Source of the DNA: an uncultured Flavobacteriales bacterium
GTDB lineage: Bacteria; Bacteroidota; Bacteroidia; Flavobacteriales; Weeksellaceae
Assembly (NCBI GenBank): GCA_937973555.1
Contig: CALJKL010000026.1
Span: 1-41,756 of the forward strand
Reading direction: 5' to 3'
DNA length: 41,756 nt
The notes under the pieces are model-generated. The model worked only from the letters and a program-made list of their open reading frames with translations. It did no database searches and was not told the DNA's origin. The position numbers and the translations under genes were made by a program. Below are positions 41,391 through 41,756 of this stretch, one piece after another. Positions within the stretch are counted from its first letter, which is position 1; each line of letters starts with the position of its first letter.

Positions 41391-41756
41391 TTATTCTTTT
41401 ATTATCATTTTAGAATATACCAGATTATCCCCTATTATCCTTATTAAGAATTGGGTATTGATTAGTTTTCTGAGGTCTAGTTTTATTAAGTTATTAGTGT
41501 TTTCAAGTCTTTCAGAGAAGATCAGTCTTCCTTGCAAATCATAAATGTTACACTGAACTGTTTTACCTGGCGACTTAGAAAATTTAATTGAAATAAAATC
41601 CTTAAAAGGATTAGGATAGATTTGAGTGGTAGAAATATCTTTATTTTGAGCAATGATAGATTTCCAATAGCTTTGTTGAAATCCTTGCTGTACAAATTCT
41701 TTGGCCGTTCCGGTATTGGTTACAGTCTGCTGACCTATAGATTGATATACCTTATA
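41391..41756 (-). CDS. C-terminus of a T9SS-sorted secreted protein (5' end outside window)
   Basis: The last 121 codons of a minus-strand gene that runs off the right edge. The final ~75 residues are a type A type IX secretion sorting domain: IYPNPFKDFISIKF, CNIYDLQGRLIFSERLE, LIKLDLRKL and the end YSKMIIKE. Before it, VYQSIGQQTVTNTG and FVQQGFQQSYW resemble a short repeat seen ahead of this domain in small Chryseobacterium-type secreted proteins. The product would cross the outer membrane by T9SS and be surface-attached or released after cleavage of the domain. The stop is one base before the barrel gene's ATG, so it is the first visible gene of the adhesin operon. Confidence 0.85.
   Translation of the reverse strand, partial: YKVYQSIGQQTVTNTGTAKEFVQQGFQQSYWKSIIAQNKDISTTQIYPNPFKDFISIKFSKSPGKTVQCNIYDLQGRLIFSERLENTNNLIKLDLRKLINTQFLIRIIGDNLVYSKMIIKE

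Overview
The window is a Bacteroidota contig with low GC and Flavobacteriia-type gene content, most likely Weeksellaceae (Chryseobacterium and relatives). Support comes from -7 boxes of the form TAnnTTTG with no strong Shine-Dalgarno sequences, a T9SS type A sorting domain, secreted proteins starting Gln-Thr-Gly-Ile-Gly-Thr after the signal peptide, and Bacteroidota-type UvrA, bifunctional nuclease and UMF1-type transporter. The exception is the first ~420 bases. They are GC-rich and consist of two unrelated, opposite-strand proteobacterial-looking fragments (acyl-CoA dehydrogenase and ParE/GyrB) fused head to head. This looks like a chimeric contig end, not biology.

Housekeeping half (about 450-20900). 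Plus strand: etfB-etfA, a bifunctional nuclease with a UVR tail, a nucleoside permease, a thiolase, a UMF1/ATG22-like MFS transporter, and a uvrA-DUF421-GNAT operon. Then come a convergent AT-rich lipoprotein gene (minus), a HAD phosphatase (plus), and mgsA, a 2-Cys peroxiredoxin and an aspartate aminotransferase (minus). rsmG diverges from the aminotransferase and is followed by an AddB-like PD-(D/E)XK nuclease (plus). A glutaryl-CoA-dehydrogenase-type enzyme and an AlkB-type dioxygenase (minus) close this part. Many units end in clear hairpin/T-run terminators, and several -7 boxes lie in or just after the preceding T-run.

Accessory half (20930-41756 and beyond the right edge). This appears to be one minus-strand operon of at least 20.8 kb. 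In transcription order: a T9SS-sorted protein (5' end outside the window), a 209-aa probable outer-membrane barrel, a 2260-aa fibre protein, and four pairs of a 'stalk' gene followed by an 'adhesin' gene. The adhesins carry C-type lectin + GGGW, LamG + GGGW, glycine-rich + LamG + GGGW, and PA14 + LamG. Three stalk-type proteins with their own C-terminal heads follow (C1q-like, S74 chaperone, phage tail-collar with HxH motifs). Genes abut or overlap (TAATG, TAAATG), there is no internal terminator, and a strong hairpin follows the last gene. All complete genes have signal peptides and no capsid, terminase or integrase gene is present. I therefore read this as a chromosomal cell-surface adhesin/fibre system built from phage-tail-fibre and animal-lectin-like modules, not as a prophage. 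The sequence shows the layout and motifs; assembly into a shared surface structure is my inference.
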